A stretch of 64,000 bases of DNA from Vibrio agarilyticus (GTDB lineage: Bacteria; Pseudomonadota; Gammaproteobacteria; Enterobacterales; Vibrionaceae): assembly GCF_012641465.1 (NCBI RefSeq), contig NZ_JABAIK010000007.1, positions 156,296-220,295 of the forward strand. Direction: 5' to 3'. Below are positions 19,441 through 28,926 of the stretch, in pieces (the first letter of the stretch is position 1; each line of letters opens with the position of its first letter). The translations under genes were made by a program, and so were the position numbers. Below the pieces are notes generated by a model. It saw nothing but the letters and a program-made list of their open reading frames with translations. It was not told where the DNA came from and did not search any database.

Positions 19441-21831
19441 TCACTTACCTTCACGAAAACGCAGTAAACGCAATGCATTGAGTGTTACCAGTGCCGTAGC
19501 ACCACTATCGGCCAGTACGGCCACCCATAACCCGGTGAAACCTAGTAACGTTGTTATTAAAAATAGTCCTTTTAAGCCCAAAGCTAACGCTACGTTTTGA
19601 CGAATATTGCGCAGCGTCGCGCGCGAAAGTGCGATCATAAAAGGCAAAGTATGCAGATTATCGTGCGTTAGAGCCGCATCTGCAGTTTCCAGCGCAACGT
19701 CCGTTCCGCCACCCATTGCGATACCCATAGTCGCGGCCTTCATCGCGGGTGCGTCATTAATGCCATCACCCAGCATCGCAATACGGTGTTGATCTCGATA
19801 ACTCTCAATTTTGGCAACTTTATCTGCTGGAAGTAGTTCAGCATGACATTGGATATTGAGTGACTTTGCAATTGCTGCGGCGCAGCGTTGATTATCACCG
19901 GTTAGCATTACCGCGCTCACATTTAAATCTCGTAATTGCGCCAATGCCTGTTGAGCTTCTTTACGCACAGTATCTTGCCATGCGACGACCCCAAGCGCTG
20001 TCTCATTTTGCTCTACTACTGCGACCGTTTTACCCTCATTTTCAAGCGCTAGAATACGCAGCTTATGGTTCTCTGGCAGTGGCTTTGCCAAATGATTAGG
20101 TGAGCAGATACGGATACGGTCGTTCATTACCCAACCTTCGACCCCAATGCCTGCTAGTGCTTTGCGATTTTGTGCTTGCGGTATTCGCAAAGCTTGTTTT
20201 TCAGCACGTTCCACCAAAGAACGAGCCAATGGGTGCGTTGAACCTTGCTCTACGGCTGCGGCCAAAGCCAAAAGTGCCGCTGCATCTGTCTGTGCGATAG
20301 GCGCTGCACCCTTCACTGTCGCTTGGTGCTCAAAGGGAACAATGTCCGTAACTTGTGGCTTTCCTTGAGTTAATGTGCCCGTTTTATCAAACGCAACCAC
20401 CTCAACCTTACCCAAGGTCTCAAGTGCGGCGCCGCCTTTGATCAAAGCGCCACGTTTGGCGGCAGTTGCCAAACCGGATGTGATCGCCGCTGGGGTTGAA
20501 ATAACCAACGCGCAGGGGCAAGCAATCAGCAATAACGTAAGCCCACGATATACCCATGTATCCCACGACTCAGCAAACACCAATGGTGGCAAGGTCATCA
20601 CTAAAGCTGATACCAACATCATTAGCGGTGTGTACCAGCGACTAAACTTATCGAGAAAACGTTCAAGCGGCGCTTTGCGTGATTCAGCCTCTTCAATTAA
20701 GCGCAGAATACGATCAATGGCGTTATCGCCTGATGCCGACGTCACCTGCATTAATACCACACTATCTACGGCTACCGTTCCCGCCATCACTGCGCCACCC
20801 GCCTCAATAAACGCAGGTATTGATTCGCCAGTGAGTGCGCTTTGGTCAAAGTTTGCTCCCCGCTCTAGAACGAGACCATCTGCAGGTAGCCGCCCACCAG
20901 GAGAAATTTCAACAATGTCTCCTGCCTTTAACTCAGAGGCAGGGCGAACTACGCGGTTTTCGCCTTCAATGACCACACAATTTTCAGGCACCAACGCCAT
21001 GAGCGCTTTTACGCCACTGCGCGCTCTTGATGCCGCATAACCCTCAAGTTTCTCACCAACTAAAAACAGCAGCAACACCATGGCAGCTTCGGCCGTTTCG
21101 CCCAAATAGAGCGCACCGATTGCCGCCACACTCATCAAAGTTTCTATCGCAAAGGGGGACCCTGACTGCGCTTGAGCTAGCGCTTTTTTTACAATGGGCA
21201 CGAGACCAATAACACACGCAAAGGTAAAAATCCCTTGACTTACAAGTGTGGAAAATGACCACTGCGTAGCGAATTGACTCAAAAATCCTGCGCTTGCTAA
21301 GGCCAGTGTCATCACTGCAAGTAATGCGTTTTGCTTAAGATAAAACCACTTTGATACTGTGGCATGAGGCGCATCAGAATGTTCTGCCGACAAGGCAAAA
21401 CCAAGACGCTGCGCGGTCAGTTCCACCTGCTTTTGGATCTCTTGCATCGTTGCGGCGTCACGAATCTGTAAGCTCAATACTTGCGTTGCAAAATGCACCT
21501 TCACCTGCGCTACGGATTGATTTTGTGTGAGCGCTTTTTCTAATTTTGCCGCGCATGCCGGGCAATCCATACCTTGAATTACCCAACGCTTCGTCGCTGA
21601 TGGTGTGACGATATCGCCCATCGAGAGGTGATCACCTGATGTTATTCCACTGCAATCACGATGTGGATTATCAGCCGCTCTAAGCTGAGTAATGTGAAAT
21701 GGGGGTACCCTTTTTTGTTTATCGGCGAAACCGAACGAGTTTTTCGGCTCAGCGCTGCAGCGTGTCGGATTGATAGAATAGTCGCGTTTACGAGCAATGC
21801 TCGTGTCATGCGGATCGTTTTGAGCACACAT
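19441..21831 (-). CDS. zntA: Zinc/cadmium/lead-exporting P1B-type ATPase
   Basis: Inner-membrane efflux pump, 796 residues from ATG 21831. An N-terminal extension of about 85 residues with Cys and His comes before the metal-binding domain (GMDCPACAAK, Cys90 and Cys93). Then follow membrane segments, the TGES actuator loop, the transmembrane metal site CPCALVIS, phosphorylation site DKTGTLTQGKP, HPLA in the nucleotide domain, and GDGINDAPAMK. The CPC site and the MerR-type promoter point to Zn/Cd/Pb rather than copper. The start was placed at 21831 because AGAGGA precedes it and because the promoter (21860-21891) would lie inside the longer open frame. Confidence 0.92.
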   Translation of the reverse strand: MCAQNDPHDTSIARKRDYSINPTRCSAEPKNSFGFADKQKRVPPFHITQLRAADNPHRDCSGITSGDHLSMGDIVTPSATKRWVIQGMDCPACAAKLEKALTQNQSVAQVKVHFATQVLSLQIRDAATMQEIQKQVELTAQRLGFALSAEHSDAPHATVSKWFYLKQNALLAVMTLALASAGFLSQFATQWSFSTLVSQGIFTFACVIGLVPIVKKALAQAQSGSPFAIETLMSVAAIGALYLGETAEAAMVLLLFLVGEKLEGYAASRARSGVKALMALVPENCVVIEGENRVVRPASELKAGDIVEISPGGRLPADGLVLERGANFDQSALTGESIPAFIEAGGAVMAGTVAVDSVVLMQVTSASGDNAIDRILRLIEEAESRKAPLERFLDKFSRWYTPLMMLVSALVMTLPPLVFAESWDTWVYRGLTLLLIACPCALVISTPAAITSGLATAAKRGALIKGGAALETLGKVEVVAFDKTGTLTQGKPQVTDIVPFEHQATVKGAAPIAQTDAAALLALAAAVEQGSTHPLARSLVERAEKQALRIPQAQNRKALAGIGVEGWVMNDRIRICSPNHLAKPLPENHKLRILALENEGKTVAVVEQNETALGVVAWQDTVRKEAQQALAQLRDLNVSAVMLTGDNQRCAAAIAKSLNIQCHAELLPADKVAKIESYRDQHRIAMLGDGINDAPAMKAATMGIAMGGGTDVALETADAALTHDNLHTLPFMIALSRATLRNIRQNVALALGLKGLFLITTLLGFTGLWVAVLADSGATALVTLNALRLLRFREGK

Positions 21832-21859
21832 GATGAAATCCTCTTTCAAAGTTTTCACC

Positions 21860-21891
21860 AGTGTAAACCTTGAAGTTAACTCCAAGGTCAA
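21860..21891 (-). promoter_or_regulatory. zntA: MerR-family (ZntR-type) promoter and operator of zntA
   Basis: On the minus strand TTGACC (21891-21886) and TACACT (21865-21860) are separated by 20 bases, too long for normal sigma-70 use. The spacer holds the dyad ACCTTGGAGT-TA-ACTTCAAGGT. A long spacer with a centred dyad is the hallmark of ZntR/CueR/MerR-activated promoters. No MerR-type gene is in the window. Confidence 0.8.
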
Positions 21892-21937
21892 GCAGTTATT
21901 TTCGCCGAGCCAGTACACTGACTCGGACGCTGATTGA

Positions 21938-22354
21938 TTAAACCGGGTGCTGAAAGCACTCGTTGAGTGAGTGGCCAATCGCCTTTAAAACATCGCGCCT
22001 TGTAATAACCCCAACCAATTTTTTATTTTCCACCACCGGATACATTTTGGGTTTGCCAATTTTCATCATCTCAGCCAAATCAATCACTGACATATCCGGC
22101 GAGACCGATAACACATCGCCGTGCATACAATCCCCCACTGTATGTGAGTCTTGGCAAAAATAGCTGACTTTAACCAGCTGTTGCAGCAAATCCTGCTCCG
22201 AAAGAAAGCCAATAACCGCGCCTTGCTCATCAACAACGGGGCCTCCCATGGTCACGCTTGACATGACTTTATCTAATGCGGCGCTAAGTGGCATCTCTTT
22301 AGTAAAAGTCACCGCTTGTAGCGTCATGTAATCTTTGACTTTTAATGAATTCAT
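21938..22354 (-). CDS. CBS-domain-pair protein
   Basis: 138 residues made almost entirely of two CBS motifs: VKDYMTLQAVTFTKEMPLSA with VVDEQGAVIGFLSEQDLL, then CMHGDVLSVSPDMSVIDLAE with YPVVENKKLVGVITRRDVLKAI. Such small proteins bind adenine nucleotides and tune a partner; no catalytic domain is present. It is upstream of zntA in the same direction, with 106 bases between. The zntA promoter lies in that gap, so zntA can be transcribed alone. Confidence 0.88.
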   Translation of the reverse strand: MNSLKVKDYMTLQAVTFTKEMPLSAALDKVMSSVTMGGPVVDEQGAVIGFLSEQDLLQQLVKVSYFCQDSHTVGDCMHGDVLSVSPDMSVIDLAEMMKIGKPKMYPVVENKKLVGVITRRDVLKAIGHSLNECFQHPV

Positions 22355-22891
22355 TCACATCTCCTTAGCCCATCACGTAGGGCGTTTAGGATAAGTGTCG
22401 CCTAAATTTTTCGTTTTACTAAATCGAATACAACGATTTTTGTTATTGATATAACCTATTGAATTCTTTTATGTCGAACGTATCATTTCTGCAATCACCC
22501 TCGACAAACTTGCACCCGGTGCTGTCGTGTTGATTCGCTATACCCCTCACTACCCAGCGTGATGGGCAACACGCAACAGGTGGTCATACCTCTCTAGCGG
22601 ATTGTCATGTTTTGCAACACATTTTGGCTTTTTTCATGCACTCAGTTGACGCAATTCGGACACTTTTTCAACGAAAAAAAGTTTCAATGTAAAACGAGTT
22701 AATTTTTTAATTTACCAACTGGATAGTAAATTATACACTGCGTGATATTGGTCGTATTTTAATTTGAACATCAACGGCTTTGGTTAACGATTTCTTCAAA
22801 CTCAAGGGCTGAACTTTTTAACTAAGTCATTGACCAAACTGATGCGAAATCAACTTACTTTAAGTCGAGATTTATTTTCAATGGAGCTTAA
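22355..22891. other. Intergenic region CBS protein / RND pump
   Basis: 537 bases without a gene between divergent transcription units. It holds TTTAGG-N10-CCTAAA (22385-22406) and AAATCG-N7-CGATTT (22421-22439) close to the CBS gene, and the RND-side palindrome listed separately. Otherwise it is AT-rich with T and A runs. Confidence 0.5.
22709..22732. promoter_or_regulatory. Putative operator of the RND efflux operon
   Basis: AATTTAC-N10-GTAAATT, with perfect 7-base arms, lies about 160 bases before the adaptor gene and overlaps a possible -10 TATACA (22732-22737). This size and symmetry suit a TetR-type repressor, but no such regulator gene is adjacent. Confidence 0.45.
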
Positions 22892-24049
22892 ATGAACAAT
22901 AAACTTAGGATTGCTTCGGCAATTGCTGCTGCTTTGTGGCTATCGGGATGTGATTCATCAACCGCAGCGCAACAGCCTCAAAGCGCCCCTGCTGTGCCAG
23001 TGAATATCGTTGAGCTTGCCAGCCAAGCCCAAGCGATCACCATGGAATTGCCAGGTCGCAGCCGCGCTTATATGGAAGCGGAAGTTCGCCCGCAGGTTTC
23101 AGGCATCGTACTCGCACGTAGCTTTGTTGAAGGTGGTCAAGTCACGCAAGGTCAATCACTTTACCAAATTGATGATGCCACTTTCACCGCGCAATTGATC
23201 AGTGCTAAGGCCGAGCTTCAGCGTGCGAAAGCCGCGCTTGCATCTACTAGCGCAACGGCAACCCGTTTTAAAGAACTGCTTAAAACCAAAGCGATTAGCC
23301 AACAAGATTATGACCAAGCTGAAGCAGCATACCTTGAAGCAAAAGCCAGCGTTGCCGTTGCCAAGGCAGCCATCAACAACGCAGAAATCAACCTAGCGTA
23401 CACTAAAGTTCAAGCGCCGATTTCTGGTCAAATCAGTAAATCAAGCGTCACGCCTGGTGCACTTGTTACCGCAAACCAAGGTGTTGCTCTAGCGAAAATT
23501 TCACAGCTTGATCCAATCAACATTGACATTGCGCAGTCGAGCACACAGCTGCTTCGCCTTAAACAGCGCATTGCCAGTGGCCAACTCAACCAACCTGAAA
23601 CAACTGAGGTGAGCTTGGTGTTGGAAGATGGCACCGTTTACCCGCACAAAGGGTCAATGAAATTTGCCGAAGTCACCGTTAACGAAACCACAGGCTCTGT
23701 AACATTACGCGCTGAATTCCCGAATCCAGATGGCATTTTGCTACCGGGTATGTTTGTACGCACTATCGTTACCGTCGGTACCTACCCAGAAGCGATTCTT
23801 GTGCCGCAAAAAGCGATTTCTCGTACACCGCGTGGTGAAGCAATGGCGATGGTTGTCACCGCCGACAACAAGGTTGAAGCTCGCATTGTTAAAACTGAAG
23901 AAGCGATTAACAATCAGTGGCTGATTTCTTCAGGCTTGGCTGACGGCGATAAAATCGTTGTCGAGGGTTTACAAAAAATTCGCCCTGGCGCTGCGGTAGC
24001 TCCTACTGTGATTGAAAGCTCACCAGCTAACGACATTAAAGCCAGCTAA
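22892..24049 (+). CDS. RND efflux periplasmic adaptor (AcrA/VexA-like membrane fusion protein)
   Basis: 385 residues. The signal peptide ends in lipobox LSGC (Cys20), so it is a lipid-anchored periplasmic protein. Then come the biotinyl-lipoyl halves (RPQVSGIVLARSFVEGGQV and KVQAPISGQISKS), an alpha-helical hairpin of about 60 residues, the beta barrel, and the membrane-proximal domain. It links an inner-membrane RND pump to an outer-membrane channel. No outer-membrane channel gene is present, so a TolC encoded elsewhere is likely. GGAG precedes the ATG; the pump gene follows after 6 bases. Confidence 0.92.
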   Translation: MNNKLRIASAIAAALWLSGCDSSTAAQQPQSAPAVPVNIVELASQAQAITMELPGRSRAYMEAEVRPQVSGIVLARSFVEGGQVTQGQSLYQIDDATFTAQLISAKAELQRAKAALASTSATATRFKELLKTKAISQQDYDQAEAAYLEAKASVAVAKAAINNAEINLAYTKVQAPISGQISKSSVTPGALVTANQGVALAKISQLDPINIDIAQSSTQLLRLKQRIASGQLNQPETTEVSLVLEDGTVYPHKGSMKFAEVTVNETTGSVTLRAEFPNPDGILLPGMFVRTIVTVGTYPEAILVPQKAISRTPRGEAMAMVVTADNKVEARIVKTEEAINNQWLISSGLADGDKIVVEGLQKIRPGAAVAPTVIESSPANDIKAS

Positions 24050-24055
24050 TAGGAA

Positions 24056-27000
24056 TTGATAATGGCTCGTTATTTTATTGATCGGCCCATCTTTGCGTGG
24101 GTTATCGCGATCATCATCATGCTTGCAGGTGCTTTTGCGATCACCAGCCTGCCGGTATCGCAATACCCCTCTATTGCGCCACCGACTGTGATGATCACCG
24201 CCAGCTACCCTGGCGCATCAGCAAAAACCGTCGAAGATTCGGTGACTCAGGTTATCGAACAGCGTATGACAGGTCTGGATCACCTTCGCTACATTAAAGC
24301 GGATAGTGACAGTTTTGGTAACGCGCAAATTCAATTGACCTTCAATTCAGAAGCGGACATTGATATTGCCCAAGTACAAGTACAGAACAAACTGCAACTG
24401 GCTATGCCGATGCTACCTCAAGTGGTACAAGCACAAGGTGTGAGCGTAAGCAAAGCGGGCAGTGGCTTCTTAATGGTACTTGGCTTCGTTTCTCAAGACG
24501 GTTCGATGAGTGAAGCAGACATCGGTGACTATGTCGCTGCCAACATTCAAGAACCCCTAAGCCGTGTTTCAGGTGTGGGTGACATTCAGCTCTTTGGTGC
24601 GCAATACGCAATGCGTATATGGCTCGACCCACTGAAGTTGAATCAATACAGCCTCACAACCAATGACGTGATTGCCGCGATTCAAGAGCAAAACGCTCAG
24701 GTCTCTGCAGGTCAACTCGGAGGCACGCCATCAGTCAAAGGCCAAGAGCTGAATGCAACAGTGTCATCTCAGTCACTACTGCAAACACCTGAAGAGTTCC
24801 GCGCCATTGTACTGAAGTCTGACACCACAGGCGCGAAAGTGTTATTAAGCGATGTGGCAACAGTGGAAGTTGGCGCAGAAAACTACATGACGCAAGGTTT
24901 CTATAATGGTAAGCCAGCATCAGGTATTGCGATTCAGCTTTCAACTGGTGGTAACGCGCTGGATACCAAAGCGGCAGTCCTTGAGCGTATGGAAGAGCTT
25001 GAAGCTTTCTTCCCTGCGGGTCTGGAAATGGTAGTGCCTTTTGATACCACGCCATTTGTTGCCAACTCTATTGAGAGCGTTGTAAAAACCCTGCTTGAAG
25101 CGGTGCTTTTGGTGTTCGTCATCATGTACCTGTTCTTGCAAAACTTCCGCGCCACTATCATTCCTATGATTGCGGTGCCTGTCGTATTGCTAGGTACCTT
25201 TGGTATTCTTGCGGCAGCGGGTTTCTCGGTCAACATGCTCACCATGTTTGCGATGGTACTGGCCATCGGCTTGCTGGTGGACGATGCGATTGTTGTTGTC
25301 GAAAACGTTGAGCGTATCATGTCCGAAGAGGGCTGCACGCCACTCGAAGCGACACGTAAATCAATGGGCCAAATCACAGGCGCCTTGGTTGGTATCGGTT
25401 TGACCTTGTCAGCGGTATTCGTTCCGATGGCATTTATGTCTGGCTCAACCGGTGTGATTTATCGTCAGTTCTCTATCACCATCGTGTCGGCGATGGCGCT
25501 GTCGGTATTGGTTGCAATGGTGCTAACTCCTGCGCTGTGTGCCACCATGCTCAAGCAAGTTGAAAAAGGCCATGCATACACTGACAAAGGATTCTTTGGC
25601 GCCTTTAACCGCTGGTTTGACCGCAATACCAACCGTTACGAATCGGGTGTTGCGAGCATTATCAAGCGTACCGGTCGTATGTTTATGATCTTTATCGCTA
25701 TCGCAGTGGGTACCGGTTATTTGTTCATGCGAATGCCAACGGCGTTTCTACCGGATGAAGACCAAGGCGTTATGTTCGTGCAAGCCATTTTGCCAGCGAA
25801 CGCGACTCAAGAAGCAACGGTGGATGTGATTCAAAACGTTGAGCGTTATTTCAATACTCAAGAAGCTGACTCGGTTCAATCTGTGTTTGCGGTTGCGGGC
25901 TTTAGTTTTGCTGGTATGGGTCAAAACATGGGTGTGGCTTTCGTGAGCTTGAAACCATGGGATGAGCGCACAACACCAGAAACTCATGTTCAATCGGTTG
26001 CCGGTCGTGCCATGGGCGCCTTCATGCAAATGAAAGAAGCGTTTGTGTTTGCTTTTGTTCCGCCTGCGATTATTGAACTGGGCACGTCAGGTGGTTTTGA
26101 CTTCTTCCTACAAGACCGCGCAGGTCTTGGTCACGACGCGCTGATTGCGGCTCGTAACCAACTGCTTGGCATGGCAGGACAAGATCCAAACCTCGTCGGT
26201 GTTCGTCCAAACGGACAAGAAGATGCGCCAATTTATCAAGTACATATTGACCATGCGAAACTGCGTGCTCTGAACTTGAACATTGCGGAAGTGAACTCTG
26301 TGCTGTCGTCAGCGTGGGGTGGTGCGTACGTCAACGACTTTATCGACCGTGGCCGAATTAAAAAGGTTATGGTGCAAGGTGAAGACAAATACCGTATGCA
26401 GCCAGAAGATCTCGACAAATGGTTCGTGCGTAACAGCAAAGGCGAAATGGTGCCATTTTCAGCCTTCGCGACCGGTTCTTGGGAATACGGTCCACCACGT
26501 TTAGAGCGCTTTAACGGCCTACCAGCAGTGAATATCCAAGGTGCCACAGTACCAGGTTACAGTACGGGTGCAGCAATGGATACAATTGAAGCACTTGCAG
26601 CGCAACTGCCACCTGGTTTTGGTATTGAATGGAACGGTTTGTCGTACGAAGAACGTCTATCAGGCAACCAGGCACCCATGCTATATGCCCTGTCTATCCT
26701 TGTGGTGTTCTTAGTACTGGCAGCCTTGTATGAAAGCTGGTCAGTGCCGCTGTCGGTTATTCTGGTTGTGCCACTTGGGGTTATCGGTGCCATTATTGCA
26801 ATGAACGCGCGCGGCCTACCGAACGACGTATTCTTCCAGGTTGGTCTACTGACAACCGTAGGTCTGGCAACCAAAAACGCGATTTTGATTGTCGAATTCG
26901 CCAAAGAATACTATGAGAAAGGCGCAAGTCTAACAGAAGCGACATTGCACGCGGTGCGTGTACGTCTACGTCCGATTTTGATGACCTCATTAGCGTTCGG

Positions 27001-27214
27001 CTTGGGCGTCGTACCAATGGCGATAAGCTCTGGTGTAGGCTCTGGCGCACAAAACGCGATCGGTACTGGCGTACTTGGTGGCATGGTAGGTTCGACCTTC
27101 CTTGGCATCTTCTTTGTACCGCTGTTCTTTGTCGTGATTGAGCGTTTATTCAGCCCGCGTGAACGCCAAGAGCGTCGCGAGCGCCGTCTGGCGCGCAAGG
27201 CATCAGCCAGCTGA
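24056..27214 (+). CDS. RND multidrug efflux pump, HAE1/AcrB family
   Basis: Proton-driven inner-membrane pump of 1052 residues, the normal size. The N-terminus [17 protein letters not shown] is typical; ATG 24062 is preferred by family comparison, with an alternative TTG at 24056. The proton-relay pair Asp-Asp is in [17 protein letters not shown] in TM4, and the TM10 region carries [13 protein letters not shown]. The porter domains lie between the two membrane halves. The closest functional types are AcrB and the Vibrio VexB/VexD pumps; substrates (bile salts, drugs, detergents) are inferred from the family only. Cotranscribed with the adaptor; terminator at 27237. Confidence 0.93.
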   Translation: MIMARYFIDRPIFAWVIAIIIMLAGAFAITSLPVSQYPSIAPPTVMITASYPGASAKTVEDSVTQVIEQRMTGLDHLRYIKADSDSFGNAQIQLTFNSEADIDIAQVQVQNKLQLAMPMLPQVVQAQGVSVSKAGSGFLMVLGFVSQDGSMSEADIGDYVAANIQEPLSRVSGVGDIQLFGAQYAMRIWLDPLKLNQYSLTTNDVIAAIQEQNAQVSAGQLGGTPSVKGQELNATVSSQSLLQTPEEFRAIVLKSDTTGAKVLLSDVATVEVGAENYMTQGFYNGKPASGIAIQLSTGGNALDTKAAVLERMEELEAFFPAGLEMVVPFDTTPFVANSIESVVKTLLEAVLLVFVIMYLFLQNFRATIIPMIAVPVVLLGTFGILAAAGFSVNMLTMFAMVLAIGLLVDDAIVVVENVERIMSEEGCTPLEATRKSMGQITGALVGIGLTLSAVFVPMAFMSGSTGVIYRQFSITIVSAMALSVLVAMVLTPALCATMLKQVEKGHAYTDKGFFGAFNRWFDRNTNRYESGVASIIKRTGRMFMIFIAIAVGTGYLFMRMPTAFLPDEDQGVMFVQAILPANATQEATVDVIQNVERYFNTQEADSVQSVFAVAGFSFAGMGQNMGVAFVSLKPWDERTTPETHVQSVAGRAMGAFMQMKEAFVFAFVPPAIIELGTSGGFDFFLQDRAGLGHDALIAARNQLLGMAGQDPNLVGVRPNGQEDAPIYQVHIDHAKLRALNLNIAEVNSVLSSAWGGAYVNDFIDRGRIKKVMVQGEDKYRMQPEDLDKWFVRNSKGEMVPFSAFATGSWEYGPPRLERFNGLPAVNIQGATVPGYSTGAAMDTIEALAAQLPPGFGIEWNGLSYEERLSGNQAPMLYALSILVVFLVLAALYESWSVPLSVILVVPLGVIGAIIAMNARGLPNDVFFQVGLLTTVGLATKNAILIVEFAKEYYEKGASLTEATLHAVRVRLRPILMTSLAFGLGVVPMAISSGVGSGAQNAIGTGVLGGMVGSTFLGIFFVPLFFVVIERLFSPRERQERRERRLARKASAS

Positions 27215-27236
27215 TTTAAAGTACCAATACAAACTT

Positions 27237-27262
27237 AAGGGCCAATATTTGGCCCTTTTTTA
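27237..27262 (+). terminator. Terminator after the RND operon
   Basis: AAGGGCCAA, TAT, TTGGCCC and TTTTTT, 23 bases after the stop codon. Confidence 0.88.
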
Positions 27263-27265
27263 TTT

Positions 27266-27397
27266 CCTTCCTACTTGAAATTGCAGCGTTGTTGACAGGC
27301 ACTCACAAACCTCATCACATAGTGCATCTATGTTCACGAAGTGCTCAGAGGCTTTGTTCGTTGGTCGCCTACCGGCAACTCCAAGTTTTTTGGTATA
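27266..27397 (-). repeat. ERIC-like repeat, reverse orientation
   Basis: About 132 bases. Reads CCTTCCTACTTGAAATTGCAG at the left and CCAAGTTTTTTGGTATA at the right, the reverse complement of the other copies. The left TATACCC is eroded. It separates the convergent RND and MscS genes. Confidence 0.75.
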
Positions 27398-27421
27398 TAT
27401 ATCTGTCAGAATGAAAATGAC

Positions 27422-28741
27422 CTAACTTTGGCGTGTCGTATTCGTAGTAAGCGATTGCAGAACGCTGGCGTCAATTGGCGCGGGAACAGGAATACGACTG
27501 GTGTCATTACCACCAAACATTTGATAAGGACGTAAACCAAACAGCGGCATCACGGAATAAATGTGATCAAACAAGTCCGCCTGTACTCCCTCATAGAACA
27601 CCCAGTTAGTATTATTGACAAAAGCATACACCTGCAGCGGCAAACCTTCCGACGTTGGTGCCAACTGCCTGACCATGAACAACATGTATGGGTGAATATC
27701 TGGATGAGTACGTAAATAAGTTGTGAGATAGGCTCGAAACGTTCCAATATTGGTAATGTGTCTTTGGTTACCAACCGACTCCTTATCCCCTTCTTCCAAA
27801 CCTTCATTAAACGCCGTCACCTCTCTTGTCTTATCAAAAAGATACTCTCTGAGAATGCGAATTTTCTTCAGCTCTTCAATTTCATCTTCGGTTAAGAAGC
27901 GAATCGAATTGACATCAATATTCACCGAGCGGATGATCCGTCGCCCGCCAGACTCGGTCATGCTCTGCCAATTTCGAAACGCATTCTGCACTAAAGCGTA
28001 AGCGGGCAGCATAGTCACGGTGTTATCGAAATTGCGCACTTTGACTGTGGTTAATGCCACCTCTTCGACCGTACCATTAGCACCGAATTGATCCATTTCA
28101 ATCCAGTCATTCAGACTCACCATATTGTTTGCTGAAAGCTGAATACCAGCAACAAAACCCAAAATGGTATCGCGAAACACTAACATCACCAGACCGGTCG
28201 CCACGCCCAAACCACTCAAAAATATAACAGGCGATTGGTCGATTAGAATCGATACGCTGAGGAAAATACCAATGAGAAACGTGAACAGTTTAATCAACTG
28301 AACAAAACTCTTAATTGGCATTTTTCGAGTAAACCCACGCTTACTCGCAAGATCATTTAACGAGTCTAATATGGCAAACAGTACCCAGATGAACAGGATC
28401 AGTATCAAAGTGGTGAGTGAGCGATCAATCACTAACGATAATGTGGGATGGTGCGAGACGATAATCGGAATGAAGAGTTCTAAAATAAGCGCAGGCACCA
28501 GCATGGCAATTTTTTCCAACACGCGAAATTTGGAAAAACTTTCACTGAAATTTTGCTGAGTTTTGCTGAGCAACAAATGAAGCGCGCGTAGAATAATACG
28601 ATGCACGATGAGATAACTGATGGTTGCTACCCCAATGGCAGCAAGCACCAGCACAATGGTAGGCTCAATTCCATAGGGGTCTGTCGTGACCCCTAATGAT
28701 TTTAGATATTCGGTAACGTATGCGCGCAGGCCAGATCCCAT
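27422..28741 (-). CDS. Mechanosensitive channel, MscS superfamily (YbdG/MscM type)
   Basis: 439 residues, inner membrane. About five membrane segments in the first 190 residues; the pore-lining helix is VIFLSGLGVATGLVMLVFRDTILGFVAGIQL. After it comes the MscS beta domain (VSLNDWIEMDQFGANGTVEEVALTTVKVRNFDNTV is the conserved block) and a long C-terminal domain. Length and the acidic DQFGANGTVEE segment fit the YbdG group rather than small MscS (286 residues). Expected to release solutes during hypo-osmotic shock. It stands alone. Confidence 0.88.
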   Translation of the reverse strand: MGSGLRAYVTEYLKSLGVTTDPYGIEPTIVLVLAAIGVATISYLIVHRIILRALHLLLSKTQQNFSESFSKFRVLEKIAMLVPALILELFIPIIVSHHPTLSLVIDRSLTTLILILFIWVLFAILDSLNDLASKRGFTRKMPIKSFVQLIKLFTFLIGIFLSVSILIDQSPVIFLSGLGVATGLVMLVFRDTILGFVAGIQLSANNMVSLNDWIEMDQFGANGTVEEVALTTVKVRNFDNTVTMLPAYALVQNAFRNWQSMTESGGRRIIRSVNIDVNSIRFLTEDEIEELKKIRILREYLFDKTREVTAFNEGLEEGDKESVGNQRHITNIGTFRAYLTTYLRTHPDIHPYMLFMVRQLAPTSEGLPLQVYAFVNNTNWVFYEGVQADLFDHIYSVMPLFGLRPYQMFGGNDTSRIPVPAPIDASVLQSLTTNTTRQS

Positions 28742-28853
28742 GCAACCTCCTTATTACTGTGCTTAAAGCGTATGTGACAAGGTATCGCCGAGCAAGTGAG
28801 TGCGCGCCAGTAAGCCTACTTTTTGGCTTAAAGGTTAAATCTGAAACAAATGA

Positions 28854-28926
28854 CTAGGGTCTGTTAACCTTTCGAGGTTAAATTTTGTTCGCGCAAAAAT
28901 CAGCACGAAAGGTCAACAGCCCCTAG
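28854..28926. repeat. Palindromic element overlapping the mltC stop
   Basis: Inverted repeats CTAGGGTCTGTTAACCTTTCG-like (28854-28874) and its near complement (28906-28926) match at 19 of 21 positions around a 31-base centre. The outer CTA at 28923-28925 is the mltC stop codon. It may act as the mltC terminator as well as being a mobile palindromic unit. No other copy was noticed in the window. Confidence 0.6.

Noticed and set aside
20375-21040. 221-codon plus-strand open frame inside zntA
   Set aside because: It is antisense to the conserved core of the ATPase and has no recognisable domain; long antisense frames are common opposite such genes.
23510-23526. TTGATCCAATCAA as a second FNR box
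   Set aside because: The spacer is three bases instead of four and the site is inside the adaptor coding region.
24934-25377. 147-codon minus-strand open frame inside the RND pump gene
   Set aside because: Antisense shadow of transmembrane-segment coding sequence.
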